A stretch of 17,500 nt of DNA from contig NZ_CP077091.1 in the NCBI RefSeq assembly GCF_014268595.2, positions 1 through 17,500 of the forward strand, given 5' to 3'. The notes beneath the pieces were generated by a model. That model saw only the letters and a list, made by a program, of their open reading frames with translations. It did no database searches and was not told the DNA's origin. This document shows positions 1-7,174 of the stretch, piece by piece. The DNA is from Pseudomonas hamedanensis (GTDB lineage: Bacteria; Pseudomonadota; Gammaproteobacteria; Pseudomonadales; Pseudomonadaceae). Made by a program: the position numbers and the translations under genes. Position 1 is the stretch's first letter, and every line of letters starts with the position of its first letter.

Positions 1-9
1 ACTCCTACA
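1..9. repeat. possible end of a REP element at window edge
   Basis: The first nine bases (ACTCCTACA) match the GTAG-head end of the 25-base REP unit found twice at 2554-2619 and twice at 5166-5257. This could be the last bases of another copy cut by the window edge. Nine bases is too little to be sure. Confidence 0.25.
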
Positions 10-119
10 AAAGTTTCGTGTTCAGGCACATCAAATGTAACTTCTCGGCGTTCGCTATCCGCCAGGGTTGGGGCTAAGGTCAACCCAGCCTTGACTCAAT
101 GGATTGAGGGAACTGCGCC

Positions 120-602
120 ATGGAAGCACTCGTTTGCATACGTTCGGCCACGCTGGCCGACACCGGCATCATCAACCGTATCATCGAGCGTTCGATCCGC
201 ATTGGTTGCGCGTTCGATCACCGAAACGACCCTCTACTCGTCAGCGACTGGGTCAGCCAGTCCTCCGTCGATTTCATCAGTGGCCGGCTCGCCGACCCAG
301 CCTTTTATCTTTGTCTCGCTTTGCTTGAAGAAAAACCGGTCGGTGTCGGCATGGCCGAGGCCGGTGGCGAAATTTCACTGTGTTACGTGCAGCCGGAATC
401 CTTCCGTCGAGGCGTCGGCCGAGCGCTGATGCAGAGCCTCGAGGGTTGGCTGCGGATTCGCGGTGTGCAGCGTTTCCATCTCAACAGCTCCCGAACTGCC
501 GAGCCGTTCTACCGGCATCTGGGCTATCAACAGGCATCGCCAGCCTTTATGTCCGGCTCGCAGACCGTGCCGCTGCACAAGTCTTTGCCGTCACCGGACT
601 GA
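120..602 (+). CDS. GNAT family N-acetyltransferase
   Basis: A 160-residue protein of typical single-domain GNAT length, expected to be a cytoplasmic enzyme that moves an acetyl group from acetyl-CoA to an amine. The acetyl-CoA loop (RRGVGRA, about residues 96-102) follows the beta strand LCYV, and the C-terminal part has the usual AEPFYRHLGY segment (about 127-136). The start ATG has GAGGGA 8 bases upstream. An in-frame earlier start is not needed. The substrate cannot be told from sequence. It lies just before the pvdH promoter, but its stop codon is 17 bases ahead of the iron-starvation box, so it is probably a separate transcript and I do not assign it to pyoverdine synthesis. Confidence 0.85.
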   Translation: MEALVCIRSATLADTGIINRIIERSIRIGCAFDHRNDPLLVSDWVSQSSVDFISGRLADPAFYLCLALLEEKPVGVGMAEAGGEISLCYVQPESFRRGVGRALMQSLEGWLRIRGVQRFHLNSSRTAEPFYRHLGYQQASPAFMSGSQTVPLHKSLPSPD

Positions 603-619
603 CAACTCGACCAAGGGTG

Positions 620-643
620 TAAATCCGCATCGCGCTTAAGCGT
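620..643 (+). promoter_or_regulatory. iron-starvation (IS) box, PvdS-dependent promoter of pvdH
   Basis: TAAAT at 620-624 and CGT at 641-643 are separated by exactly 16 bases. This is the known -35/-10 pattern for the ECF sigma factor PvdS, which drives pyoverdine genes in fluorescent pseudomonads when iron is low. It sits about 100 bases before the pvdH start, pointing the right way. The pattern is short, but its placement before a pyoverdine gene and its repetition at 2156 make chance unlikely. Confidence 0.75.
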
Positions 644-745
644 TTCCAGAACAGGAAAACCTGCAAGTGCGCCCCGCGACCGGAACGCGCACCTGTCCGG
701 TGTGCTGTTTTGGTCACTATCCATAGCGAATTGAGGGGTCGAGAG

Positions 746-2158
746 ATGTCAGTCGCCACCAGCCTTATCGAACAATCGTCGGCCCGGGTTGCCCCGGCGC
801 CGGCCGAAACCCTGTATCAGTTCAATGAGTCACCGCTGCTGGCTCGTCAGAGTCGGCAGGAGTCCAACGCCCGCAGCTATCCGCGGCGCATTCCCCTGGC
901 GCTCAAACGGGCCAAGGGCTTGTATGTCGAAGATGTCGAAGGGCGCACGTTCATCGACTGCCTCGCCGGGGCCGGCACACTCGCGCTGGGCCACAATCAT
1001 CCGGTAGTGATCGCGGCCATCCAGCAAGTGTTGGCCGATGAGCTGCCGCTGCACACTCTCGACCTGACCACGCCGGTCAAGGACCAGTTTGTCCAGGACC
1101 TGTTCGGGCTGCTACCGGCGGAACTGGCGGCGCAGGCAAAGATTCAGTTTTGTGGCCCGACCGGCACCGATGCCGTGGAAGCGGCCTTGAAACTGGTACG
1201 CACCGCCACCGGGCGCAGTACGGTGCTGTCGTTTTCTGGCGGTTATCACGGCATGAGCCAGGGCGCATTGAGCCTGATGGGCAGTCTCGGGCCGAAAAAG
1301 CCGTTGGGTGCCTTGCTCAGCAATGGCGTGCAGTTCATGCCGTTTCCGTATGACTACCGTTGTCCGTTCGGCCTCGGCGGCGCGGCGGGCGTCAAAGCCA
1401 ATCTGAGCTATCTGGACAATCTGCTCAACGATCCCGAAGCCGGCGTGCAACTGCCGGCCGCCGTGATCGTCGAGGCGGTGCAGGGCGAGGGCGGCGTGAT
1501 TCCCGCTGACATCGAGTGGTTGCGTGGTCTGCGCCGCATCACCGAGAAGGCCGGCGTTGCGCTGATCGTCGACGAGATTCAGAGTGGTTTTGCCCGCACC
1601 GGCAAGATGTTCGCCTTTGAGCATGCCGGCATCATTCCGGATGTGGTGGTGTTGTCCAAAGCCATTGGCGGCAGCCTGCCCCTGGCGGTGGTGGTGTATC
1701 GCGACTGGCTCGACACCTGGCAACCGGGTGCCCACGCGGGCACCTTCCGTGGCAATCAGATGGCGATGGCCGCCGGCTCCGCGGTGATGCGCTATCTGGT
1801 CGAACACAAGGTCTGCGAACACGCCGCGGCCATGGGCGAGCGATTGAGCGAGCATTTGCACATCCTGCAACGCGACTTCCCGCAGTTGGGCGATATCCGT
1901 GGTCGGGGCCTGATGCTGGGCATCGAACTGGTGGACCCGACCGGCACTCCGGACGCGCTCGGCCATCCGCCGGCGTTCGCCCGACTGGCGCCATTGGTTC
2001 AGCGCGAATGCCTCAAGCGCGGCCTGATTCTGGAACTGGGCGGCCGTCACGGCGCGGTGGTGCGTTTCCTGCCGCCGTTGGTCATCACCGCCACTGAAAT
2101 CGCCCGCGTCGCGCAGATCTTCGGGCGTGCGTTGGCGGCGGCCACTGCGGCGCTGTAA
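746..2158 (+). CDS. pvdH: diaminobutyrate--2-oxoglutarate aminotransferase PvdH
   Basis: A 470-residue class III PLP-dependent aminotransferase. PvdH makes L-2,4-diaminobutyrate from aspartate semialdehyde and glutamate; diaminobutyrate is built into the pyoverdine peptide. Visible features are the [13 protein letters not shown] segment near the cofactor phosphate site, the [12 protein letters not shown] motif, and the PLP lysine K305 in SKAIGG. The length is close to the usual 469 or so of PvdH. I chose the ATG at 746 because it follows a purine-rich GGGGTCGAGAG and gives the normal N-terminus; an in-frame ATG at 710 would add 12 unlikely residues. The identification rests on the IS box upstream and the MbtH gene downstream, the same neighbours as in P. 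aeruginosa (PA2412-PA2413). A diaminobutyrate aminotransferase for another pathway is less likely in this setting. Confidence 0.9.
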   Translation: MSVATSLIEQSSARVAPAPAETLYQFNESPLLARQSRQESNARSYPRRIPLALKRAKGLYVEDVEGRTFIDCLAGAGTLALGHNHPVVIAAIQQVLADELPLHTLDLTTPVKDQFVQDLFGLLPAELAAQAKIQFCGPTGTDAVEAALKLVRTATGRSTVLSFSGGYHGMSQGALSLMGSLGPKKPLGALLSNGVQFMPFPYDYRCPFGLGGAAGVKANLSYLDNLLNDPEAGVQLPAAVIVEAVQGEGGVIPADIEWLRGLRRITEKAGVALIVDEIQSGFARTGKMFAFEHAGIIPDVVVLSKAIGGSLPLAVVVYRDWLDTWQPGAHAGTFRGNQMAMAAGSAVMRYLVEHKVCEHAAAMGERLSEHLHILQRDFPQLGDIRGRGLMLGIELVDPTGTPDALGHPPAFARLAPLVQRECLKRGLILELGGRHGAVVRFLPPLVITATEIARVAQIFGRALAAATAAL

Positions 2159-2179
2159 ATTTTTCGCCGCGCCGAACGT
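2156..2179 (+). promoter_or_regulatory. second iron-starvation box, upstream of the mbtH-like gene
   Basis: TAAAT at 2156-2160 and CGT at 2177-2179 are again 16 bases apart. The TAA of the pvdH stop codon is part of the -35 element. The box ends 62 bases before the mbtH start, a normal distance for a PvdS promoter. It suggests that mbtH can be transcribed on its own as well as from the pvdH promoter. Both boxes share the wider form TGTAAAT-N16-CGTT. Confidence 0.6.
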
Positions 2180-2241
2180 TCTTTCTACATACCCGGCTGC
2201 ACCCGTTGTGCGGCCACCCCATACAACGATGGAGAACCAGC

Positions 2242-2466
2242 ATGACGTCAGTATTCGACCGCGAGGACATCCTCTTTCAGGTCGTGGTCAACCACGAAGA
2301 GCAATACTCGATCTGGCCGGATTACAAAGCGGTACCAGAGGGCTGGCGCACCGTGGGCAAGAGCGGCCTGAAAAAGGAATGCCTGGCCTACATCGAAGAA
2401 GTGTGGACCGACATGCGCCCGCTGAGCCTGCGTCAGAAGATGGAAGCGCAAGTCGCGGCACAATAA
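2242..2466 (+). CDS. MbtH-like protein
   Basis: A 74-residue protein of the normal MbtH size. MbtH-like proteins bind the adenylation domains of nonribosomal peptide synthetases and are needed for their folding and activity; this one would serve the pyoverdine synthetases in the cytoplasm. The family signature is complete: [10 protein letters not shown] (about residues 15-24), PEGW (29-32), then L and W, and WTDMRP (about 53-58). The ATG at 2242 has GGAGAA 5 bases upstream; the in-frame ATG at 2206 is not preceded by a good site. It lies 83 bases after pvdH with its own promoter candidate and is followed by a strong terminator. It corresponds to PA2412 of P. aeruginosa. Confidence 0.93.
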   Translation: MTSVFDREDILFQVVVNHEEQYSIWPDYKAVPEGWRTVGKSGLKKECLAYIEEVWTDMRPLSLRQKMEAQVAAQ

Positions 2467-2483
2467 GCGACCGGGCAAAAAAG

Positions 2484-2514
2484 AACCCGCTGGACCCGTA
2501 ATGGTCAGCGGGTT
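2484..2514. terminator. bidirectional intrinsic terminator between mbtH and fpvF
   Basis: The arms 2484-2492 (AACCCGCTG) and 2506-2514 pair perfectly over 9 bases, extended inward by ACC/GGT around a one-base bulge, with a six-base loop. A T-run follows on the plus strand (2513-2521) and an A-run precedes (2477-2485), so the hairpin works as a terminator from both sides. It closes the pvdH-mbtH transcript and probably also the convergent fpv operon. Confidence 0.85.
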
Positions 2515-2553
2515 TCTTTTTGTCTGTAATTTTTCGTTGGCATGTCCGGCCTC

Positions 2554-2619
2554 ATCGCGAGCAGGCTCACTCCTACAGTTGAAATGCGTTCCCCCTGTAG
2601 GAGTGAGCCTGCTCGCGAT
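2554..2619. repeat. inverted REP pair, inside-out orientation
   Basis: Bases 2554-2578 and 2595-2619 are perfect 25-base inverted copies of one REP unit, separated by 16 bases. Each unit has a GTAG head followed by an imperfect hairpin (GTGAGC-CT-GCTCGC). Here the two GTAG heads face inward, the reverse of a standard REPIN. The same unit makes up the element at 5166-5257. The pair lies between the terminator and the fpvF stop codon and could add an RNA hairpin at the 3' end of the fpv transcript. Confidence 0.9.
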
Positions 2620-2646
2620 AAACGATAACGCGGTCTATGACGGAAA

Positions 2647-3552
2647 CTACGCCCCGCTCAGCCCCTTGAGCAGCAGGTCCACATTCCCCTCCAGTTCCGC
2701 CAGCGGATCCGCCGCATCCGTGCTCAATACCACCAGTCGACTACCGGACGCGGCAATCGCCGCTTTCACCGGCTCCGCGGGCTGGCGATGGTGCAGTACC
2801 ACCGCCACGTCATTGTCCTTGAGCGTCGCCGTCAGTTTTTTCAGGTCTTGCGCCGTCCACTCGGCATCAGGACGTGGGTCCTGTCCGGTCAGTTCGAGAT
2901 TGAGGCTGCCGATCAGATAGCCAAAATGATCGCTCAGGCTCATCACGCTCAGATTATCGGCCTCGGCCAGACGCGCTTCGGTCTCGGCGCTGAGTTTCAG
3001 CAAACGCTGTTTCAGCGCCGCCAGGTTGGCTTCGATTTTCGGCTTGGCAGTCGGCGCCAGACGCACCAGATCGGCGGCCACAACGTCCGCCATGCGCCCC
3101 ATGTTGTTGCTCGCCAGCCATGGCTGACTGTTCAGGCCGTCAACCTGAAGGCCCGGCTGCACGGCAATCCCCGGCAGGGCGCCGTCGACCGGACGGGCGG
3201 CATCGACCTCGACGATACGAATATTGCTGCGCCGGGCAATCGGGTACAGCGGATCATCGGTCCACAGCGAGCGCACACCGATCACGGCGTCGGCGTCGGT
3301 CGCCAGTTTGCTCAGCGCCGGTGCGCCGCGTCCGGTGAAATAGGCGGTCTGGCGGCTGCCCGGCAGATTGGCCGGCGCCGCGCGTTCGAGCTGGACCTCG
3401 GTACCCTTGAGCAGCGCTTCACCCAGGCCGTAGGTGATCGGCAACGAGGCCAGTACTCGCAGTGGTTTCGCACTGTCAGCGGCCATCAGTGGGGTGCAGA
3501 TTACGCCGCACAGCGCCATGGCCAGCGTCAGTTCTTTCAATGAAAAAGCCAT
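2647..3552 (-). CDS. fpvF: periplasmic metal-binding protein of the ferripyoverdine-iron ABC transporter, FpvF
   Basis: A 301-residue protein with a signal peptide (hydrophobic about 8-22, cleavage near residue 25). It is a member of the ZnuA-like cluster A-I binding-protein family, clearly weaker in its motifs than FpvC. In P. aeruginosa FpvF is the second periplasmic binding protein of the FpvCDEF transporter and binds ferripyoverdine together with FpvC. It is the last gene of the operon, abutting the fpvE stop codon. The standard metal ligands are not in their usual places: a GS replaces the first His, Trp145 the second, and S207-D-H209 is offset from the third. This fits a partner role rather than simple binding of one metal ion. 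The name comes from gene order more than from similarity of this protein alone. Confidence 0.85.
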   Translation of the reverse strand: MAFSLKELTLAMALCGVICTPLMAADSAKPLRVLASLPITYGLGEALLKGTEVQLERAAPANLPGSRQTAYFTGRGAPALSKLATDADAVIGVRSLWTDDPLYPIARRSNIRIVEVDAARPVDGALPGIAVQPGLQVDGLNSQPWLASNNMGRMADVVAADLVRLAPTAKPKIEANLAALKQRLLKLSAETEARLAEADNLSVMSLSDHFGYLIGSLNLELTGQDPRPDAEWTAQDLKKLTATLKDNDVAVVLHHRQPAEPVKAAIAASGSRLVVLSTDAADPLAELEGNVDLLLKGLSGA

Positions 3553-4452
3553 TTATCCAAGATTCCCTTTCAGGCTGGGGACCACGCCGCGCGCGACGGC
3601 GGCGAGGGCGAAGGCAATGCCGGCAACCAGAATGATCGCGGCGCCGGACGGAATCGGCAGGTCGAACACGATCGGCGCGAGAATTCCGCACAACGTGCTG
3701 ACGGTGGCAATCAGCACCGAACACCAGAAAAAGCCTTTCAGCGACTGGCTGAGCAAGCGTGCCGCGGCAGCCGGAATCACCAGCAGTGCGCCGACCAGAA
3801 TCGCGCCGATGACTTTCACGGCGGCCACGGTGATCAGTGTCACCAGAATCACGAACAGGTAATCCAGGGTTTTCACCGCCACGCCGCGCACTGCTGCCAG
3901 TTGCGGGTTGAAACTGGCCAGCATGATGCGGTTATACAACGGCAACGCCAGCGCCATGACCAGCGAACCGACGATGGCCAGCACCGCCAGGTCATTGCCG
4001 TTGACCGTCAGTACCGAGCCGAACAACACGTTTTCGAGAATGTGCACGTTGATCTTGCCGGCGAGAATCAACAGCAGGCTCGCGCCCAGTGCCAGCGATA
4101 CCGAAAGGAATACGCCGATCAGCGTATCCGGCGCCAGGCCGGTGCGGTTGCGCAGGTAGTTGAGCAGGATGCCGAACAGCAGGCAGTAACCGAACAGGCT
4201 GCCGTACGGCCCGGTGTAGGGTTCGCCGAGCAGAATGCCGACGGCCACACCGGTCAGCGCCGCATGGCCCACCGCTTCAGAGAAAAACGCGAAACGCTTG
4301 ACCACTACCAGCGTGCCGAGGCCGCCCAGCACCGGGCCGATCAACAGGCCCGCGAGCAGGGCATTGACCACAAAGCCGTAAGCCAGTGCTTCCGGCAGAT
4401 ATCCGGAAGACGCCCAGCCCTGGACCATCAATCGAAAGGCTTCGTAACTCAT
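3553..4452 (-). CDS. fpvE: ABC-3 family inner-membrane permease FpvE
   Basis: A 299-residue membrane protein of the ZnuB/MntB (ABC-3) permease family, with about eight hydrophobic segments spread over the whole length. It forms the membrane channel of the FpvCDEF transporter, which brings iron released from pyoverdine into the cytoplasm. Conserved features include the GLGTLVVVKRFAFFSEAVGHAALTG stretch (split across residues about 45-70), the permease region that contacts the ATPase, and the GAILVGALLVIPAAAARLL segment near residues 215-235. Its ATG overlaps the fpvD stop by one base (TGATG), so it is probably translationally coupled. The fpvF start follows its stop directly. Confidence 0.9.
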   Translation of the reverse strand: MSYEAFRLMVQGWASSGYLPEALAYGFVVNALLAGLLIGPVLGGLGTLVVVKRFAFFSEAVGHAALTGVAVGILLGEPYTGPYGSLFGYCLLFGILLNYLRNRTGLAPDTLIGVFLSVSLALGASLLLILAGKINVHILENVLFGSVLTVNGNDLAVLAIVGSLVMALALPLYNRIMLASFNPQLAAVRGVAVKTLDYLFVILVTLITVAAVKVIGAILVGALLVIPAAAARLLSQSLKGFFWCSVLIATVSTLCGILAPIVFDLPIPSGAAIILVAGIAFALAAVARGVVPSLKGNLG

Positions 4453-5300
4453 CAGGCAGCGCTCCGTGGATGGGTCGAAAACAAGCTCAGCAGACGCTCC
4501 GGGGTCAGTGCCTGTTGCGGCGTCGCATCGAACAGTACGCGGCGGTTGAGACCAGTGACACGCTCGGCCAGACGCCCGACCGCTTCCAGGTCATGCTCGA
4601 TCCACAGCACCGTAACCCCGGCTGCCCGCCAGTCGCCGAGCAGGCGCTCGAACACCTGAATGCCGGCTTCGTCGAGGGCTGACATCGGCTCGTCGAGCAC
4701 CAGCAACTGCGGTGTCGGGATCAGCCCCTGGGCGAGCAGGACGCGCTGGCGCTCACCGCCGGACAGCGCGCCCATGCGGCGTTTGCGTTTGTCCTGCATG
4801 CCGACCCGCTCCAGCGCTTCACCGATGGCCGCGGCATAACGCTTGCTCAGGCCGAGGAACGCCGGGCGACGCTGGCACATCGCGGCCATGAAATCGTCGA
4901 CGGTCATCGGCAGGCCGCGATCGAATTCCAGCGCTTGCGGCACATAGCCAATGGTGCCGGGCGCGCCGGGCCAGTGCAGGCTGAGCTGGCCCTGATGCGG
5001 CATCTGTCCGAGCAAGGTCTTGATCAGCGAGCTCTTGCCGCCACCATTGGGGCCGACCAGCGCATGGATGCTGCCGGGCTGTACCTGAAAAGTCACGTTG
5101 TCGAGAATCGTGGTGCGCCCCAGGGTCAGACTCACCTGCGTAAAATCCAGCGCCGGTCCCGTAACCTGTAGGAGTGAGCCTGCTCGCGATAGCGGTGTGT
5201 CATTTGCTAATGATGTCGGCTGACCCGGCGCCATCGCGAGCAGGCTCACTCCTACAGGGGAATCGGTGTTTTCCGGGGAGAGGGTTTCTTTCGATGTCAT
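4452..5300 (-). CDS. fpvD: ABC transporter ATPase FpvD, with a REPIN-encoded N-terminal insert
   Basis: A 282-residue ABC ATPase that powers the FpvE permease on the cytoplasmic side. Walker A is GPNGGGKS (83-90), the Q-loop glutamine is Q122, the signature is LSGGERQR (179-186), Walker B is LLVLDEP (199-205) and the switch histidine is H236. The ABC domain begins only near residue 50. Residues 15-45 are encoded by a whole REPIN (5166-5257) that keeps the frame, so the protein has an unusual extension. The ATG at 5300 overlaps the fpvC stop as ATGA, the usual coupled start in this operon, which supports it as the true start. An internal ATG at 5234 (residue 23) lies within the REPIN and has no well-spaced ribosome site. 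Without the insert the length would be near the family norm. Confidence 0.88.
   Translation of the reverse strand: MTSKETLSPENTDSPVGVSLLAMAPGQPTSLANDTPLSRAGSLLQVTGPALDFTQVSLTLGRTTILDNVTFQVQPGSIHALVGPNGGGKSSLIKTLLGQMPHQGQLSLHWPGAPGTIGYVPQALEFDRGLPMTVDDFMAAMCQRRPAFLGLSKRYAAAIGEALERVGMQDKRKRRMGALSGGERQRVLLAQGLIPTPQLLVLDEPMSALDEAGIQVFERLLGDWRAAGVTVLWIEHDLEAVGRLAERVTGLNRRVLFDATPQQALTPERLLSLFSTHPRSAA
5166..5257. repeat. REPIN (two REP units with GTAG heads outward) inside fpvD
   Basis: Bases 5166-5190 and 5233-5257 are perfect 25-base inverted repeats of the same unit as at 2554-2619, with a 42-base spacer. The GTAG heads point outward, the standard REPIN layout spread in Pseudomonas by RAYT transposases. 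No RAYT gene is in the window. The element lies inside the coding region of fpvD, near its start, and contains no stop codon in the fpvD frame. Confidence 0.92.
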
Positions 5301-6226
5301 GCTCCCGACTCCTGAATCGCCCGGACCACGGTGTTGAGGTTGCCGGTCATTTCCTTTTCGTATTTGTCGGCGGTGTATTCACCGTAGGAAATGTGCGACA
5401 GCGGGTACAGCTTCACGCCCGATTCACGCTGGATGGTGTCGACGTAGCTCGAGGGAAAATCCATCTCCGAGAAGATCACCTTGACGTCGAGTTCGCGTAA
5501 TTGATCGATGGTCTTTTTCAACTGGCTGGGGCTCGGTTCGATGCCGTGGGCCGGCTCGACCACGGCGGTGACTTCCAGGCCGAATTCACGCAGCAGGTAA
5601 TCGTAAGCCGCGTGTACCGTGGCGACGCGCAGTTCGGCGTTTGGTGCCTGCGTCAGCTTGGCCAGGGCATCGGCGCGCATCTGCCGCAGGCGTTTGCCAT
5701 AGGCGCGGGCGTTCTGCGTGTAGGTCTTGGCGTTGTCCGGATCAAGCTTGCCCAGCTCCCGGGCGATGTTGTTGACCTGGGCGATGGACGCACTGATCGA
5801 CAGGAACGTATGCGGATTGACCACCTTGCCGGCACCCCGTGCCGCGACGCCCGTGGCCGCCAGCAACGGAACGTTTTCATTGGCTTCGATGGTCTTGACG
5901 TTGGGTGTTTCGCTGGCCGCGATCATGCGGTCGGCAAAATCATCGTGGCCGACGCCGTTGAGCACAATCACATCAAGCCCGCTGATGCGTTTGATGTCCT
6001 CGGCCCGCGGCTCATAGGCATGCGGGTTGAAGCCGGCGGGAATCAGCGGCACCACCTCGGCCTTGTCGCCGACGATGTTTGCGACGTAGCTGTAATAAGG
6101 ATGCAGGGTGATGCCGATGCGCAGGCGCTTGGCTTGATCGGCGCTGGCCAGCGGGCTCAGCAGGCAGGCGCAAAGGCCAAGCAGAAACAGGCGTAACAAC
6201 GGACGGCGAGGAGCTGAAATGGACAT
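5297..6226 (-). CDS. fpvC: periplasmic metal-binding protein FpvC (ZnuA-like)
   Basis: A 309-residue cluster A-I (ZnuA/PsaA type) binding protein with a signal peptide (hydrophobic 9-25, cleavage about residue 29). Expected metal ligands are all present: H69 in NPHAYEP, H139 in NPHTF, H205 in VHAAYDYL and E254 in SEMD. In P. aeruginosa FpvC acts as the periplasmic iron chelator that accepts iron released from pyoverdine and hands it to FpvDE. Despite its likeness to ZnuA, the surrounding operon points to pyoverdine iron and not zinc; the short loop after residue 110 also lacks a His-rich stretch typical of zinc-binding ZnuA. I chose ATG at 6226; a TTG at 6232, better spaced from AGAGAAG, is the alternative and adds two residues. 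Confidence 0.9.
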   Translation of the reverse strand: MSISAPRRPLLRLFLLGLCACLLSPLASADQAKRLRIGITLHPYYSYVANIVGDKAEVVPLIPAGFNPHAYEPRAEDIKRISGLDVIVLNGVGHDDFADRMIAASETPNVKTIEANENVPLLAATGVAARGAGKVVNPHTFLSISASIAQVNNIARELGKLDPDNAKTYTQNARAYGKRLRQMRADALAKLTQAPNAELRVATVHAAYDYLLREFGLEVTAVVEPAHGIEPSPSQLKKTIDQLRELDVKVIFSEMDFPSSYVDTIQRESGVKLYPLSHISYGEYTADKYEKEMTGNLNTVVRAIQESGA

Positions 6227-6260
6227 GGGCAAGCGGTCTTCTCTCGAATGGGGCGAGGAG

Positions 6261-6836
6261 TCAATGACGATGTTCGCGGGTCACCCCGGCGTCGTATTGC
6301 GCGACGATCTGTTTCCAGCCAGCGGCGGACAGCGCCGTGTCGGACAGATCCTGAGCGGGCGTAAGTTCTGCGCCACGGTTCAACCAGATATCCGGCGCGG
6401 CGTCCGGGTCGGCGCTGACGCGCATCAGGAATGAACCGGCGACCGCAGGCGTTGCGCTGCGACCGAAATAAGCGCTGTCGCCGAGCATTTGCCAGGCGTG
6501 ACCACCCCGGCTGACCGAGCTGGCGTCCTGGGCAAAGGGCGCAAAACCTTCCTGCGCCAAATGCTGCGGCGTCGGCAGGGTTTGCTGTTCTTCACGCAGC
6601 AAGCGGATTTCGTCGAGGGTCACCCGCAGGTCGGCATAAATGCCCTGCTCGGCGGCGCTGAGGTCGCGACGGGCATCGTACTGGTGGCTGGCGACAGGTT
6701 CCGGTTCATGGGAAACCCCGCGCCACGCCACCACAGAACCGGCGACGGCGAGGATCAGCAGGCACAGCAGCAGAACGTTGAGGGTTTCATGACCGGCGCC
6801 CGCCGGGCGCACGATTTGACGGGTCGGTGTGCTCAT
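6261..6836 (-). CDS. fpvK: inner-membrane protein FpvK
   Basis: A 191-residue protein with a short cytoplasmic N-terminus, one membrane segment (about residues 19-38) and a long C-terminal part expected in the periplasm. No enzyme motif is visible. It holds the position of FpvK (PA2406) in the fpvGHJK-CDEF order. FpvK is known to belong to the FpvGHJK inner-membrane complex that works with FpvC in releasing iron from pyoverdine, though its own task is not established. Its ATG overlaps the fpvJ stop by four bases (ATGA), and 34 bases separate it from fpvC, the largest gap in the operon. The C-terminus ends in REHRH, which could bind metal, but this is inference. Confidence 0.8.
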   Translation of the reverse strand: MSTPTRQIVRPAGAGHETLNVLLLCLLILAVAGSVVAWRGVSHEPEPVASHQYDARRDLSAAEQGIYADLRVTLDEIRLLREEQQTLPTPQHLAQEGFAPFAQDASSVSRGGHAWQMLGDSAYFGRSATPAVAGSFLMRVSADPDAAPDIWLNRGAELTPAQDLSDTALSAAGWKQIVAQYDAGVTREHRH

Positions 6837-7174
6837 GGGGTTTCGATATCCGCCTGGTCGATTTCCACGACGTGGCCGGGACCGGCGTCGAACAGCACAT
6901 AGAACTCGGAGTCGGGTTTCTTGAACGTCAGGGTCGAATCGGTGCCGAGCTTGCCTGGCACCAGAATCGTTTCGTCATAGCCGATCACATCCAGGGTTAC
7001 GCCGGGCGCGCCGCTGCCGTCGGAGAAGCCGCCAGTGCACTTGATCTGTTCGGCATCGATGGCTTTGCATTCACACATCGGGTTGTGTGCCAGGGCGCCT
7101 GCACTGAAACCGGCGCTCAGCATCAGCAGCGCGGCGCTCAGCAGCAAACGGGAAGGGCGTTGTGGGCGAGTCAT
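6833..7174 (-). CDS. fpvJ: small exported protein FpvJ
   Basis: A 113-residue protein with a clear N-terminal signal sequence (hydrophobic about 10-27, ending ALAHN). The mature part opens with a CEC motif and a third cysteine eleven residues later in EQIKC, followed by a small beta-rich domain. It matches FpvJ (PA2405) by position; FpvJ is part of the complex with FpvG, FpvH and FpvK. The start ATG at 7174 overlaps the fpvH stop (ATGA), which decides against the longer in-frame start at 7282, since that would overlap fpvH by over 100 bases. The CxC cluster could hold a metal ion or disulfide; that is my inference. Confidence 0.8.
   Translation of the reverse strand: MTRPQRPSRLLLSAALLMLSAGFSAGALAHNPMCECKAIDAEQIKCTGGFSDGSGAPGVTLDVIGYDETILVPGKLGTDSTLTFKKPDSEFYVLFDAGPGHVVEIDQADIETP

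Noticed and set aside
1112..2050. 312-codon minus-strand frame opposite pvdH
   Set aside because: Composition rich in His, Gln, Arg and Gly with no domain; a shadow of the aminotransferase gene.
5297..6226. Calling fpvC-fpvD-fpvE-fpvF a zinc uptake (znuABC) system
   Set aside because: Single-protein similarity suggests ZnuA/B/C, but the two binding proteins, the linked fpvGHJK genes and the adjacent pvdH-mbtH identify the ferripyoverdine iron transporter.
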